A stretch of 64,000 bases of DNA from assembly GCF_050003625.1 (NCBI RefSeq), contig NC_134399.1:224558975-224622974 (forward strand), in the 5' to 3' direction. The notes beneath the pieces are model-generated. The model was not told the DNA's origin. It did no database searches and saw only the letters and a program-made list of their open reading frames with translations. Origin of the DNA: Haematobia irritans. Lineage: Eukaryota > Arthropoda > Insecta > Diptera > Muscidae. Shown here piece after piece: positions 46,000 through 56,805 of the stretch. Made by a program: the position numbers and the translations under genes. Position 1 is the first letter of the stretch, and every line of letters starts with the position of its first letter.

Positions 46000-46604
46000 A
46001 AAGTTTACTTGGATCCAAAGATTTTGATTTTCCCTTAAGGATTTTGGTTTTGATTCCGAGCCAAAGATGCGGCATCTTTAAAATAAAGGCATATTTAAAA
46101 TTATGATACAGACCTCATTTAAAAAAAAATTTTTAATTATCTTTTCGCCGTATATTAATAAAGCGATTCACATACAAACAAATGCCATATTACAAATCCA
46201 AATTATGACGGATACTTCAAAGTAACAAATGTTTCCGAAATTCACAAAAAAAAAAAAATAATCAAATATGCTAAATCCTCAAAATAAGTCTTAGCCTATA
46301 TTTGAAACGTATTTATCTTAAACCTAAAGATTCAATATTTCAGTTACGATTTTTTTAAATCAAAAATGTGTTTTTTACGGAAAATTTGCCTTAGTTCAAC
46401 GTCATGGGACTTTAACGGAGGGGCGCAAATTATTCAAACTTTTGTGTCCTAAATTTAACGAAAAAATTTTTGAAGCTAAGATTATAAAATTTATTTTAAT
46501 TAAATTTTTATTATTTTAAAGAAATTTGTCCTTAATGTTTTGTAAATTGTGCATCCTCAAATTTAGGGTGCACAATCCTTAATATAACGTAAATATTTTT
46601 TCAG
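46000..46604 (+). mobile_element. Second MITE family, copy 2
   Basis: Starts 'aaagtttacttggatccaaa', contains 'tgattccgagccaaagatgc', 'acaaacaaatgccatatt' and 'ttaacgtaa...ttttttcag'. Collinear with 10845-11446 and, reversed, 52980-53405. Confidence 0.7.
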
Positions 46605-46689
46605 TTCAGGTACATGATTCTCCCGACAATGTACTGGTCTCACACTACATCGTTTAAATAATAGGACATGTTTGTGGCATTTGAGATCC

Positions 46690-47275
46690 GTTTCAATGTT
46701 TATCACCACACTGTGGTACAGAGTATAATAAGCTGTGCATTTCTATGTAACGCCAAGAAGGAAAAGCGATGTCCGTCTGTCTGTATATGTAATTTTGTGG
46801 GCAAAGTACAGCTCGCAGTTTATGTCCGGTCATCCTCAAATTTGGCACAGAGTTTTACTTTGGCTAAAAGACAATCGCTATTGATTTTGAAAAAAAAAAC
46901 GGTTCAGATTTAGATATAGCTGCCATATATATATATATATATTTCTCTGGTCATAATTGACGTATTTATCAACGTATTTTCTTAAACCGGCTGATGTCCT
47001 GACTTAAATTTTAGTTCTAGAGATTTTGTAGAAATACAAAAAATTGTCTCCAAATCGGTTAAGATATAAATATTTGTATATGGGAATGTAAACCTTCATG
47101 AAGGAGTTGAGATGGTAGGTTAGGTTAGGTTAGGTGGCAGCCCGATGTATCAGGCTCACTTAGACTATTCAGTCCATTGTGATACCACATTGGTAACACA
47201 AATTTCAGTCTACAAAGTGGTGAAGGGTATAATATAGTCGGCCCCGCCCGACCTTAGACTTTACTTACTTGTTTT
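46690..47275 (+). mobile_element. Family A element, short and diverged (copy A4)
   Basis: 'ccacactgtggtacagagta' 5' end (ataccctg lost), GTCY near 46768-46782, one monomer with a (TA)n run near 46928-46942, 'gtctacaaagtggtgaaggg' and hairpin end 'gtcggccccgcccgac' + 'ctttacttacttgttt'. A SINE 3' fragment is nested at 47113-47203. Confidence 0.75.
47113..47203 (-). mobile_element. SINE 3' fragment with a TTAGG-like tail
   Basis: 'ggtaggttaggttaggttag' then 'cagcccgatgtatcaggctc' and 'ttcagtccattgtgatacca' match the 3' end of the SINE at 4911-5270. Only about 90 bp was retroposed, as expected for 5' truncation. Confidence 0.75.
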
Positions 47276-48160
47276 TTGTTTCAAATAGGTTAAAAAAGAG
47301 TAAGAATTAATAAAATGGTACACTCAAAAAAGTGAACTCTCTATTTCACTAAAGCCAATTTAACCTTATTTTAGTTCATGGAATTATTATGTTTGAAGAA
47401 AGTTTCCTTTACTCTAATAATTTTTTGCGTACGTTAGTTAAATGAACAAAAAACGGGGGTAAAATATACACAAATAAAGTACAAAGATTTACTAAATTCG
47501 TACTTCTGACAAAATAGTTCAGAATTTCTTAAAACTTGTAAATTTCACCAATAATGCGCCCATCATGAACTTCGCATGTCACTAAAGACATTCTTGCAAT
47601 TTTGAACTCCAGTTTTGTCCTTGAAACTACAATTTTTTTCTTTAACAAGTGAAAAAATTTCACAATGTTCTTGAATTTGTCGTAAAATATTTATGTTACT
47701 TATTTTAATGACATCGGCGTGATGCCAGCGTTTGTAATACTGTTCAGCTAAAATTTTCTAAAAATGTTCAAAATTGCTAAAATTTAACCGAAAGTTTTCT
47801 TCCTGGTGGGTTCACTGTTTTTTCAGTGTACAATTTTTTTTAATTAAAAAAAAATGCTAAATCCATTCTGGAAAATTTGCGAATTGTAGAAAATATTTGA
47901 GGTCAAGCGTTTCAGATAAGCGTTAGAAAGCATTAAAAACCATAAAAAAACTAAAACTATTTATTTATCAAGATATCACAAAATTTTTTAATTCACTTCC
48001 AAAATACCGTATTCGGATCGCGCCTTTAGAAGTGATGCATATTCAGTGCAACGGCCTACGACAAGCCCTTAAATTCATTTTAAATTCATCGCTTCTGCGC
48101 CAATTTTGCACCAAAAAGAACATTTTCACTATTTTTTTTGCGACGCCTTTTTTTACTGGG
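47273..48160 (+). mobile_element. CCAGCAAAA MITE fragment split by another MITE
   Basis: 'tttcaaataggttaaaaaag' to 'taaaatggta', then the insertion 47321-47828, then 'tacaattttttt...tgctaaatccattctgg' through 'tgcgacgcctttttttactgg'. The left end is lost where it abuts A4. Confidence 0.7.
47321..47828. mobile_element. TA-MITE with CACT(C/G)AAAAAA...AGTGAAC ends
   Basis: Left 'cactcaaaaaagtgaactc', complemented right 'cactgaaaaaacagtgaac'. TA lies at 47319-47320 and 47829-47830. The empty site 'aaattggtacaaattattc' is intact near 22543 in the nested copy at 22375-22903. 508 bp; only the outermost bases resemble the CACTGAAA family. Confidence 0.8.
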
Positions 48161-48714
48161 CTTAAATGGGGATTTTAATGTTTTTTTAGCCTTAAGATTA
48201 ATTTTAATAAAAACAATAAAATTGAATGAAGTAATCTATACTATTCAAGATTTAGTTCGGATTTATTCAGAAAAAGATGTCAACGGTGCATTAAAAATCG
48301 GTTTTACGTAAAGATGCCCATTTCAGATTGTCTGATATCAAAAATTGTTCAAGAATACATTTTCTGGAAAAACAATTATAAAAAATAAATTACAAAAAAC
48401 AAAGTGTTCCGTATTTGGTCTTCCATTAGTGTTAATTCTTCTCAACTACACGCAGAGAAGGAATATGATTACCCCAAACATGTTTCAAAAGCATATTGTT
48501 ATATTTTTGGCAGTGTTGAAAACACCGTAAAAAACAACATTTTGCTCTTGAAATATGTGTGGAGTGCTTCTATACGTCGTTCTTCCCTTGCAAATGTTTT
48601 CTGGGATATATGTGTGGGTGTGTGTGTGTGTGTGTGAAACAACATTTTTATATGACAAAGCATACTTTTAGGCTGTGAAATTAAAATCCCCCATTTGTAC
48701 GCTTTCATTTGCAG
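48161..48714. other. Upstream/intron region of the 48715 gene
   Basis: 48449-48560 contains the left and right parts of the palindromic MITE family ('acgcagagaaggaatatgat', 'aacattttgctcttgaaata'). A TG microsatellite lies at 48613-48637. 'ctttcatttgcag' at 48702-48714 is a strong splice acceptor. The first exon, expected to encode a signal peptide, was not found. Confidence 0.5.
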
Positions 48715-49400
48715 CAATAAAATCTAGACTTTCGAAAACCAAATTCAAAAGACAACAAAGCAGAAGAAACGAGACAAGTGAAACATCAATTTTGTCACCC
48801 ATAGTGTTAACAGACCCAGTAAACATTTCATCAAAAAATCACAGTACCTTATATCAAACTGACTCACCATATCCCATACGCCGTGATAACTCAACCGTTG
48901 AAGTGTTCGATGTGATCGATGAAAATGAAACAAAGGGACGTACGTTCTCAATAATTGGCGATTTTATCGATAGTATTACACCACGATGTGTCAGACCATG
49001 TACCGTAGAGGCTTATGTAAGAAATATCTGTTGCGAGACAGTTGTGTTAATCCCACCTCCTCAACCCAATGTGTGTTGCCAACAGCCAATTACGCCACCG
49101 CCACCCAGTCTCTGTTGTGGTCCTCAACCAAATCCTGGCTATATTCCCTACTATCCGCAGCAGCCATTTGCACAAGGAACTGCAATACCGCCACCAACAA
49201 CTGAGCGCCCTCTTGTCATTCTCCCCTCTCCGACACGGGCCGTTATGGTCGTTGGTCAACCTTTGTATAATCAATATCCTTTACTACATACACAATGCTG
49301 CCCCACCTGTAGCAACCAGGGATATTATGGACCAGCACCCTGTGGACCCTATAATGTCGGAAGAACTGGACCATTAATGTATTCTCCGCCCATGGGCTGA
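48715..49400 (+). CDS. Cys/Pro-rich secreted-type protein, last exon (paralogue 1)
   Basis: The exon begins after the 'tttgcag' acceptor in phase 1 and runs about 228 codons to TGA at 49398-49400; upstream coding sequence is missing. Visible parts: a basic Ser/Thr-rich N-terminal region, the core NSTVEVFDVIDENETKGRTF then FIDSITPRCVRPCTVEAYVR and ICCETVVLIPPPQPNVCC with closely spaced Cys pairs, a Pro-rich linker, and a C-terminal QCCPTC...GPAPCGPY segment. The neighbour at 55587-56482 has the same core, C-terminal Cys block and acceptor phase, so the two arose by tandem duplication. A phase-1 junction after a short first exon matches the signal-peptide exon design of the 39667 gene, suggesting secretion (inference). 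Family not recognised; no enzyme motif. Confidence 0.78.
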
Positions 49401-49513
49401 GAAGGCAATGAACTTAGGTTAATTTAGTCTAATGTATATCTTGATATTATTATTATTTTTTTTTTAATTAATTTTTGTACTTCATAAAGAATTTTTGTAC
49501 CGTGGATGGATAC

Positions 49514-49519
49514 AATAAA
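49514..49519 (+). promoter_or_regulatory. Polyadenylation signal AATAAA
   Basis: AATAAA 114 bases after the stop of the 48715-49400 exon, followed by 'gttggtatgcc'. Confidence 0.65.
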
Positions 49520-50880
49520 AGTTGGTATGCCTAAAAATATGACGTGGATTCAAATTGTACTTTTATGGAAATATTTTGTGTTCAAAACCAAAATATAAAT
49601 CTCATATAATTTCATTTTTATACTCTTACCTATATTCACTATCACAGTGGTTCTAAACCGTTTTTTTTTTTTTTTTTTTTTTTGGAAATAATAGGTTTGT
49701 TCGCGTACTTTTCCAGTAAAAAAATATCCAGTAAAAACTACCAAGAGAGTAAGAGTGTATTTTACTCTCTTTTGCTTAAAATTGGTGAAAGTACGGCATT
49801 CAGTAACTATTTGCATATTCAAAATTTATGATTCTAACCCACATTTTCGTGAGGCTCCGTTAGTGCTCCGTTAACTAACGAACTTTTATAGACGTAGCTG
49901 TCTTCTTGCCTATATATTCCATATGCCGAAAAATTTTCAGTTAAAGTTAACCGGAGAGAAGATATTTGCAATTTACTTTCTGTTAACTGCGAGTTAAAGC
50001 CTAACGGAGCTACATGAAATTGGCCGTAAAACAATAAAAACAGAAAACGAGTCCTGTTTTTTAAATTTCCAATTGCAGTTGCGGAACATGGACCTTGTAC
50101 TGGTGCTTTGTTTGATTCATAGACCAAGGAAGGCATAGACATCTTAAGTGAATTCACGCGCTGTAGTTTGTGTGCACACCGTAGATGGCTCTTTTTCGTC
50201 TGCAATTGAGTGATTTTTTTTTTGAAACACCAAATATGGTAAAAGCATATAAAATGCTATAAATGCACACCTTTTTTGTAATACAAATTGACTGATTTGT
50301 ACGGTAATTCTCGTTTTCCAAAAAGAAATTGAGTCACTTGTCCGCACAATTGAGTGAAATGACTGCGCACTGCAAATAAACAGAACCATGGTGAATTATC
50401 AAAGTATGTCTCTATATTTTCTTGGTCTATGGTTTGTTATCAACAACCAGCTGGCAGCGTATGCTATGGTTTGCAAGATTTTACTGGGGAAAAAATCTCT
50501 AGCAAAAACTTGCAATTTCTCTATCTCATAACTGTCAACTGTAGTCTCTCTCCGGCTCTCTTTTGCTGGCTTTTTGGGGTAAACGAATTACTCCCAGTAA
50601 AAATTTTTGATAATTATCAAAAATTATCGGGTTCTCGAACGGACCTAATATCGACATAATCTCTGTGTGAATGCTGAAGTTGTTCTAAGATTGTGGGTCC
50701 CTTGTAACTTGAGGATGTTGAAAGTTGATCACCTCGGCTCTATGAAATTTTGTTTTAGCTGTCCAATCCACAATTACGAACCGATTTCGATGATTTTTTT
50801 TTTGCGCTTGACGATACTATCAATTGTACTCTTTATACAAAATTTAGGTTACGCAACGCAAATTTCATTAAATAATAATA
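49520..50880. other. Intergenic spacer, no gene
   Basis: A T24-type homopolymer lies near 49660-49683. An inverted repeat 'gctccgttag' (49854-49863) / 'ctaacggagc' (50001-50010) encloses a tract with several 'gttaact' words, possibly a small element. Open frames at 49834-50205 and 50429-50659 lack support. Confidence 0.4.
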
Positions 50881-51310
50881 AACAAGTAAGGAAAGTCTAA
50901 AGTCGGGCGGGGCCGACTATATTATACCCTGCACCACTTTGTAGATCTAAATTTTCGATACCATATCACATTTGGAACAAACCTATATATAAAGGTTTGT
51001 TCCAAATACATATATTTAAATATCACTCGATTTGGACAGAATTTGATAGACTTTTACAAAATCTATAGACTCAAAATTTAAATCGTCTAATGCACTAGGG
51101 TGGAACACAATATTAGTAAAAAATATGGGAAACATTTAAATCTGAAGCAATTTTAAGGAAACTTCGCAAATGTTTATTTATGATTTATCGCTGTATTAGA
51201 AGTTTAGGAAAATTAGAGTCATTTTTACAACTTTTTGACTAAGCAGTGGCGATTTAACAAGGAAAATGTTGGTATTTTGACCATTTTTGTGGAAATCAGA
51301 AAAACATATA

Positions 51311-52245
51311 AAGGGTGATTTGTTAAGAGCTTGATAACTTTTTTAAAAAAAAAAAAACGCATAAAATTTGCAAAATCTCATCGGTTCTTTATTTGAAACG
51401 TTAGATTGGTCCATGACATTTACTTTTTGAAGATAATTTCATTTAAATGTTGACCGCGGCTGCGTCTTACGTGGTCCATTCGGAAAGTCCAATTTTGGGC
51501 AACTTTTTCGAGCATTTCGGCCGGAATAGCCCGAATTTCTTCGGAAATGTTGTCTTCCAAAGCTGGAATAGTTGCTGGCTTATTTCTGTAGACTTTAGAC
51601 TTGACGTAGCCCCACAAAAAATAGTCTAAAGGCGTCAAATCGCATGATCTTGGTGGCCAACTTACCGGTCCATTTCTTGAGATGAATTGTTCTCCGAAGT
51701 TTTCCCTCAAAATGGCCATAGAATCGCGAGCTGTGTGGCATGTAGCGCCATCTTGTTGAAACCACATGTCAACCAAGTTCAGTTCTTCCATTTTTGGCAA
51801 CAAAAAGTTTGTTAGCATCGAACGATAGCGATCGCCATTCACCGTAACGTTGCGTCCAACAGCATCTTTGAAAAAATACGGTCCAATGATTCCACCAGCG
51901 TACAAACCACACCAAACAGTGCATTTTTCGGGATGCATGGGCAGTTCTCGAACGGCTTCTGGTTGCTCTTCACTCCAAATGCGGCAATTTTGCTTATTTA
52001 CGTAGCCATTCAACCAGAAATGAGCCTCATCGCTGAACAAAATTTGTCGATAAAAAAGCGGATTTTCTGCCAACTTTTCTAGGGCCCATTCACTGAAAAT
52101 TCGACGTTGTGGCAGATCGTTCGGCTATTCATGATGAAATGTCAAAGCATACTGAGCATCTTTCTCTTTGACACCATGTCTGAAATCCCACGTGATCTGT
52201 CAAATACTAATGCATGAAAATCCTAACCTCATAAGAATCACCCTT
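51311..52245 (-). mobile_element. DD41D mariner, internal deletion derivative
   Basis: Ends 'aagggtgatttgttaagag' and complemented 'aagggtgattcttatgagg', each next to TA (51309-51310, 52246-52247). The empty site 'cagaaaaacatatatatggg' can be read, complemented, near 57718 in copy A7, confirming TA duplication. 935 bp; carries the transposase pseudogene. Confidence 0.88.
51420..52132 (-). pseudogene. Mariner transposase, DD41D type, N-terminal half deleted
   Basis: The probable start ATG is at 52132-52130 on the minus strand, but after a few codons the sequence jumps (near 52124-52126) into the catalytic region out of frame. The missing part is the DNA-binding domain and linker, roughly 130 residues going by usual mariner lengths. 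From about 52120 to the stop at 51420 the frame is open, with FSDEAHFW (first Asp), WFQQDGATCH (second Asp, 92 residues on) and SCDLTPLDYFLWG (third Asp, 41 residues on). That spacing is the DD41D (rosa-like) signature. The catalytic triad is present, but without start-linked frame or DNA-binding domain it is not a functional transposase. Confidence 0.88.
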
Positions 52246-52979
52246 TATATGGAAGCTATATCTAAATCTGAACCGATTTCAATCAAATTTGGCACACATG
52301 ACTATACTACCAATTGTACTCCTTGTGCAAAATTTCGGTGGCATCTGGGTCCATATAAGTGCATATCGGGCGAAAGATATATATGGGAGCTATATCGAAA
52401 TCTGAATCGATTTCAACCAAATTTGGCACGCATCGCTACAATGCTAAATCTACTCCCTGTGCAAAATTTCAACCAAATTGGGCCAAAACTCTGGCTTTTA
52501 GGACCATATTAGTCCATATCGGGCGAAAGATATATATGGGAGCTATATCTAAATCTGAACCGATTTCAATAAAATTTTGCACACTTGAATATACGACTAA
52601 GTCTTATGTTTGTACAAATCGGTATAAAACTCGTGCTGCTGGGTCCATATTAGTGCATATCGGGCGAAAGATATATATGGGAGCTATATCTAAATCTGAA
52701 ACGATTTCTTCCAAAATCAATAGGGTTCTATTCTGACCCAAATTAGGAACATGTGCCAAATTTGAAGGCGATTGGACTTAAATTGCGACCTAGACTTTGA
52801 TCACAAAAATGTGTTCACAGACAGACGGACGGACAGACGGACATGGTTATATCGACTCAGGGACCCACCCTGAGCATTATTGCCAATGACACCATGTGTC
52901 TATCTCGTCTCCTTCTGGGTGTTACAAACATATGCACTAACTTATAATACCCTGTTCCACAGGGTAAAAAAAAATTTAT

Positions 52980-53405
52980 AATATTTGCTTTAAAAACTTT
53001 TTTCATTATATTTAGGACAAGAATCTTTGAAATTTTCCTAGTTAATGTTTTAAACTAAGAAACATTTTCCTTAGAGTAAAGAAACATATTTTTAACTTTT
53101 CTAATATATTGAATCTTTAGAATTAAAATAAAAATGCTTCACATATGGGCTAGGACTTATTTTGAGGTTTTTGAATATTTGGTATAAAGATTTTTTTTTT
53201 AGAATTAAGAACACAGTTTAATTTTAAGTATCTGTGATATAATTTGACATGTTAAAGTGGTATTTCTTTGTACGTGAATGGCTTTATTCATATATCACAA
53301 AAAAAAATTCAATAAATGAGATCCTAATTTTAATTTTATTAGTCCTAGAATCAATAACAAACCCCTTAAAGGAAAATCAAAATCTTTGGTTCAAGTAAAC
53401 ACTGT
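52980..53405 (-). mobile_element. Second MITE family, copy 3
   Basis: Reverse complement of the 46000-46604 type: 'tcaaaatctttggttcaagt' at the right end, 'gagatcctaattttaat' and 'cgtgaatggctttattca' inside. The left end fades near 52980. Confidence 0.6.
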
Positions 53406-53414
53406 TTGAGAGTG

Positions 53415-54330
53415 GCTTCTGGGGCGTAAGTTATATATGGGAAATACATCTAAACCGATTTCAACCAAATTCGGTAGCCGTACCTAGAATGTTAGGTCTC
53501 CTACTTGTGTAAAAATTTTCATGTAATTTGTATGAAATTAGAGATCTAGAGATATTTAATGGTCCTCCGGTCCATGTCTATATATATATACCTCACCATA
53601 TACACTGAAAAAAGACATGCCCGGTTCCAAAGATTTTGTCTTTACTTTAAAAATTTTGGTATTGATTCCGAGCCAAAGAAGCGGAGAATACAAGTAAGGA
53701 TACTTTTAAGACACAATTCTCTTTGGGTTTTGTGTACTTTCTTCTAGGAAGCAAATTTTAATTTTTCATTTTGTCAGCTTTTTTTCTTCTTATGCCATCG
53801 AAGTCCTTTAAAACCGAGTTAACGACAACTTTATTTCCCCAATTAAGACTCGACTTCCAGTAGAAATTATGCTATGTTTCAAGTAAGAAACGTCCTATTT
53901 TTGCAAGATTTTTTGCTTTGTAATCAAGATGCAAAAAGACAACAAATTTAAAGACAATTCCATTAAATTTAAGGAATTTTTCTGAATAATTAATGTCAAG
54001 TTTACCTTAGCCCAAACATTTTTTTTCATATTATGATACCCATTTTTAAGTCAAATCACTTAATTACAAGGACAAAACGATTTCATTGAAAAGATTATCG
54101 ACTTTTGGACAAGGAAAAAAAAACTTTATATTAAAGAAATACGTCTTCTATGCTAAGCAAACTGGGCATTCGTATTTTAAAGACATGAAATCGTTGACCT
54201 CACGACAATATTGTTTTCAGTGTACCGATTGCCCGATTTTACTTCGTAAGGGCATGGTAGCCGCAATTTTTATCCGATTCGCTTGAGATTGAACATGTGG
54301 ATGTATTTTAACTCCATATACGCAAAAAAA
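53415..54330 (-). mobile_element. Mixed A/C monomer remnant (copy C5) split by a TA-MITE
   Basis: 53415-53500 looks like an A monomer ('tatatgggaaatacatctaa', 'accgatttcaaccaaattc'). 53530-53602 and 54223-54315 look like C ('gagatctagagatatttaat', 'cgattgcccgattttacttc'). More C-like text continues at 54480-54690. It is either a chimaeric copy or two adjacent relics. Confidence 0.5.
53603..54222 (-). mobile_element. CACTGAAA TA-MITE, copy 5
   Basis: Termini 'cactgaaaaaagacatgccc' and 'gacaatattgttttcagtg', TA at 53601-53602 and 54223-54224. 620 bp, same interior as the others. Confidence 0.9.
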
Positions 54331-55165
54331 TAAATTCCTGTCTAGAAAACGAAATTTTAGAAATTTGGTTTAAAATGTTTGTTGCAGGAAATTGAACCAT
54401 ATTTTTTTTATATATTTACAATCGTAATGAATTAGGAAAATAAACAGGAAATATAGGTGCTAACAACATAGGTTATCCACCTGAGTCCCCACATATAAAC
54501 CGACTCCAGATTCCAAATTCTCAAACTTGCCGTTATTTTAATTCAATTTTCCTTAAAATTGGAAAACTTGAGGGTATGGTCGCAATTTTCCTCCTTATTT
54601 GTTGAAATTTGGAATCCTTAAAATTGGAGTCCTTGTTTTGGTGTAGCCCCCACAGGGACTGACCTGTCGATTTAACTTCTTGAGTGTAAAGCCGTATGAA
54701 TAAATAAATAGAATTAAGATCGCGAATGCGATATTTTCAATTTTCTTAAACGCTTAGACCAAAAATTTAAGATTAATTTTAATTTAATTGGCGCCTTAAA
54801 AATATATATGCATACACAAAGAAAAATTGATTAAAATTTGTTTCCACCAGTGTATGTCTAAGGTGAAACATACTATATTTGAACAATACAAATAATATTT
54901 TGTTTGGACCAATCCTGAAAATATATATCCTGGGGTATATGTTACGTAAGTGAGGGTGTAGTATTTATATCCTATACTGGCCACCCACGTCACTATTAAA
55001 CAGAACACTTCGTGAATACCTTCACGCACCATACAACATAATTAAAATTTAGCCAATGAGACCTTTTCATAAATATAAAGAAATATTTTCAACGCGATAA
55101 TGAAAATTTTGCATACATTGTATAAATATTTCGTTATACAACAGATAACTCATTACAATAAAGAA
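54331..55165. other. Spacer upstream of paralogue 2
   Basis: C-like remnants at 54480-54690 and otherwise AT-rich sequence. The first exon of the 55587 gene may lie here or further left; no signal-peptide-like ORF with a donor could be assigned. Confidence 0.35.
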
Positions 55166-55167
55166 TA

Positions 55168-55416
55168 CACGCAGAGAAGGAATATGATCACCTTAAACAT
55201 GATTCAAGAGCAAAATATTATTTTTGTATGGTGATCATGTACCAAGTTTGTCACAAAAATGTTATTTTCTCGTCAAATATAACCTGCTTGCCGAAATCAG
55301 ATACATGATTTCCGAGAAAATAACATGGTTGCGAAAACCATTCTACATGGTCACCACCCAAAAATAACATTTTGCTCTAAAAACATGTTTGAGGTGATCA
55401 TATTCCTTCTCTGGGT
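55168..55416. mobile_element. Palindromic MITE with long inverted ends
   Basis: Left 'cacgcagagaaggaatatga', complemented right 'cacccagagaaggaatatga', continuing 'tcacct.aaacatg' on both arms (over 30 bp). TA flanks at 55166-55167 and 55417-55418. Further internal symmetry ('gagcaaaatattattttt' against 'aaaataacattttgctc'). 249 bp. Fragments at 13735-13800, 48449-48560, 45880-45930 and 60953-61260. Confidence 0.85.
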
Positions 55417-55586
55417 GTAGTTTCATTGTATGTACGAAATAGTCTCGTTAGCTCAATTTTAACTACAAATTTCATTAATATTACAAAAATATTTTTAACA
55501 ATGTATAATGTTTTTTTTTCATTGTATTTGGCGTTTATTTCAATACAAATAAAATTTTACACTCTTCTATTTGCTTCCTTTTTCAG

Positions 55587-56482
55587 CGTTCAGATCCTCT
55601 CATATGAGAAGCGAGTTCGTTGAATCAGTTGAGAAAAATATTTCTTATGATTCGCATTTGGAACTAAAGTCCATGGCAATGATGGAATTTGCCGAAACTC
55701 TAAATAGTAGTGGAACAAATGGAAAACCTCAACAAAATGGTGAAAATTCTACTGTAGAACTCTTCGATGAATTTGACAGTAATGAGCGACATGGGCGCAC
55801 ATTTAGTTTCATCAATGATATAATGGATACATTAACGCCACGCTGTGTATATCCTTGTACTAGGGATGCTTATTATCGGGATCGATGTTGTGAGACTGTA
55901 GTTTTGCCGCCTCCACCGAATGTGTGTTGTGGGCATGGTAAACCTCCGATTAGGCCTCAGCCGCCCCATTTCCCACCTCCGGTGCCTCCGCCACATCCAC
56001 CACCACCTCCACCACCGCCTCCGCCACCGCCACCTCCTCCTCTACCCCCGGCACAACCACCGATCCAGCCTTATTGTTGTCCACCTCAACAAACACCATA
56101 TCGTCCACAATATATGCCAATACCACCATATAGACCGCCATATCGTCCGCAACCCCTGCCACAGCCGTTTCCTCCGTATCGCCCACCGATACCACAGCAA
56201 CCTATTCCAACTCGATTACCTCCACCGCCTCCCCCTCCTCCTCCGCCAGCACCCCCACCACCACCGCCACCTGTGCCGCAACCAACAATAAGGACCCCTC
56301 AACCGCTACCACCAAGACCACCTTTCGTTGTCGCCCCAGCACCAACACCAAATTATCCTTTAGTGCAATGCTGTATAAACTGCAGAACTTTTGGATTTTT
56401 TGGTCCACCACCCTGTATTCGGTACTCCACTTCAAGGATTGCATATGGACGTGTTACAGTATATTTGCCAACTTGGGGCTAA
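55587..56482 (+). CDS. Pro-rich Cys-pair secreted-type protein, last exon (paralogue 2)
   Basis: Acceptor 'ttcctttttcag' at 55586, phase 1, then about 298 codons to TAA at 56480-56482. Core: NSTVELFDEFDSNERHGRTF, then IMDTLTPRCVYPCTRDAYYR and CCETVVLPPPPNVCCGHG, closely matching paralogue 1. It is followed by a polyproline expansion (runs of 10 or more Pro near 55980-56060 and 56217-56275) with tyrosine-containing YRPPYRPQ units, and a C-terminal QCCINCRTFGFFGPPPCIRY block. The polyproline tracts use mixed Pro codons, arguing against pure triplet slippage. Exon 1 was not found. Probably secreted, function unknown; paralogue 1 has a much shorter Pro-rich linker. Confidence 0.78.
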
Positions 56483-56507
56483 ATGCTTATCAGAAATTAA
56501 TAATTTC

Positions 56508-56630
56508 CCAGCAAAAACTAGGTAACCACATGTCATTACAATTGGCATTACCAGGAGTAAAGCTGTCATTACACGTTGCATTACATTGCGGTGTGTTATA
56601 ATGACTTACTTGTAATGACAAAAATAAATA
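56508..56630 (+). mobile_element. Small CCCAGCAAAAACT repeat supplying a polyadenylation signal
   Basis: 'cccagcaaaaactaggtaac' and repeated 'tgtcattaca' words begin 26 bases after the stop codon. AATAAA occurs at 56623-56628, apparently within or at the edge of the repeat. A related end is found reversed near 59352-59372. Confidence 0.5.
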
Positions 56631-56805
56631 TAATGCCTAATAATTTTCGAATTGTTATTCTCAAATTTTTAGGCAGTTGGCTTAATAAAATAGAATTGAA
56701 AGGATTGAATACTTCTTAGTACGTATGAACTGAAATATTTTTCTATGCTAAGTGTTATTCGTATGTATGATAAGCTTTCTATAATAAAGGAAGTCAGAGT
56801 TATCA

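Larger units (their letters stand above)
50881..52970 (-). mobile_element. Family A element, complete, with a mariner inside (copy A6)
   Basis: Left (3') end 'aacaagtaaggaaagtctaa' and hairpin 'gtcgggcggggccgac', 'tttgatagacttttac', 'gattattttgacc'-type subterminal text, the insertion 51311-52245, about three monomers (52250-52740), GTCY complement (52821-52842) and 'ccctgttccacag' at the right. Excluding the mariner it is about 1.15 kb. Confidence 0.85.

Noticed and set aside
47113..47135. Telomeric TTAGG repeat
   Set aside because: Joined to a SINE 3' end and found inside a family A element; Diptera lack TTAGG telomeres.
48404..48637. ORF as a first exon for the 48715 gene
   Set aside because: It overlaps MITE pieces and a TG microsatellite, has no signal peptide and no donor in the right phase.
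49834..50205. A 123-codon minus-strand ORF
   Set aside because: No family motif, splice evidence or codon bias; it overlaps an inverted repeat.
55426..55623. Hydrophobic ORF as the signal-peptide exon of the 55587 gene
   Set aside because: It reads through the acceptor in a different frame and has no donor, so it cannot join the downstream exon.
55950..56444. Minus-strand ORFs rich in Val/Ala/Glu
   Set aside because: Complement of the polyproline tract of the 55587 exon.
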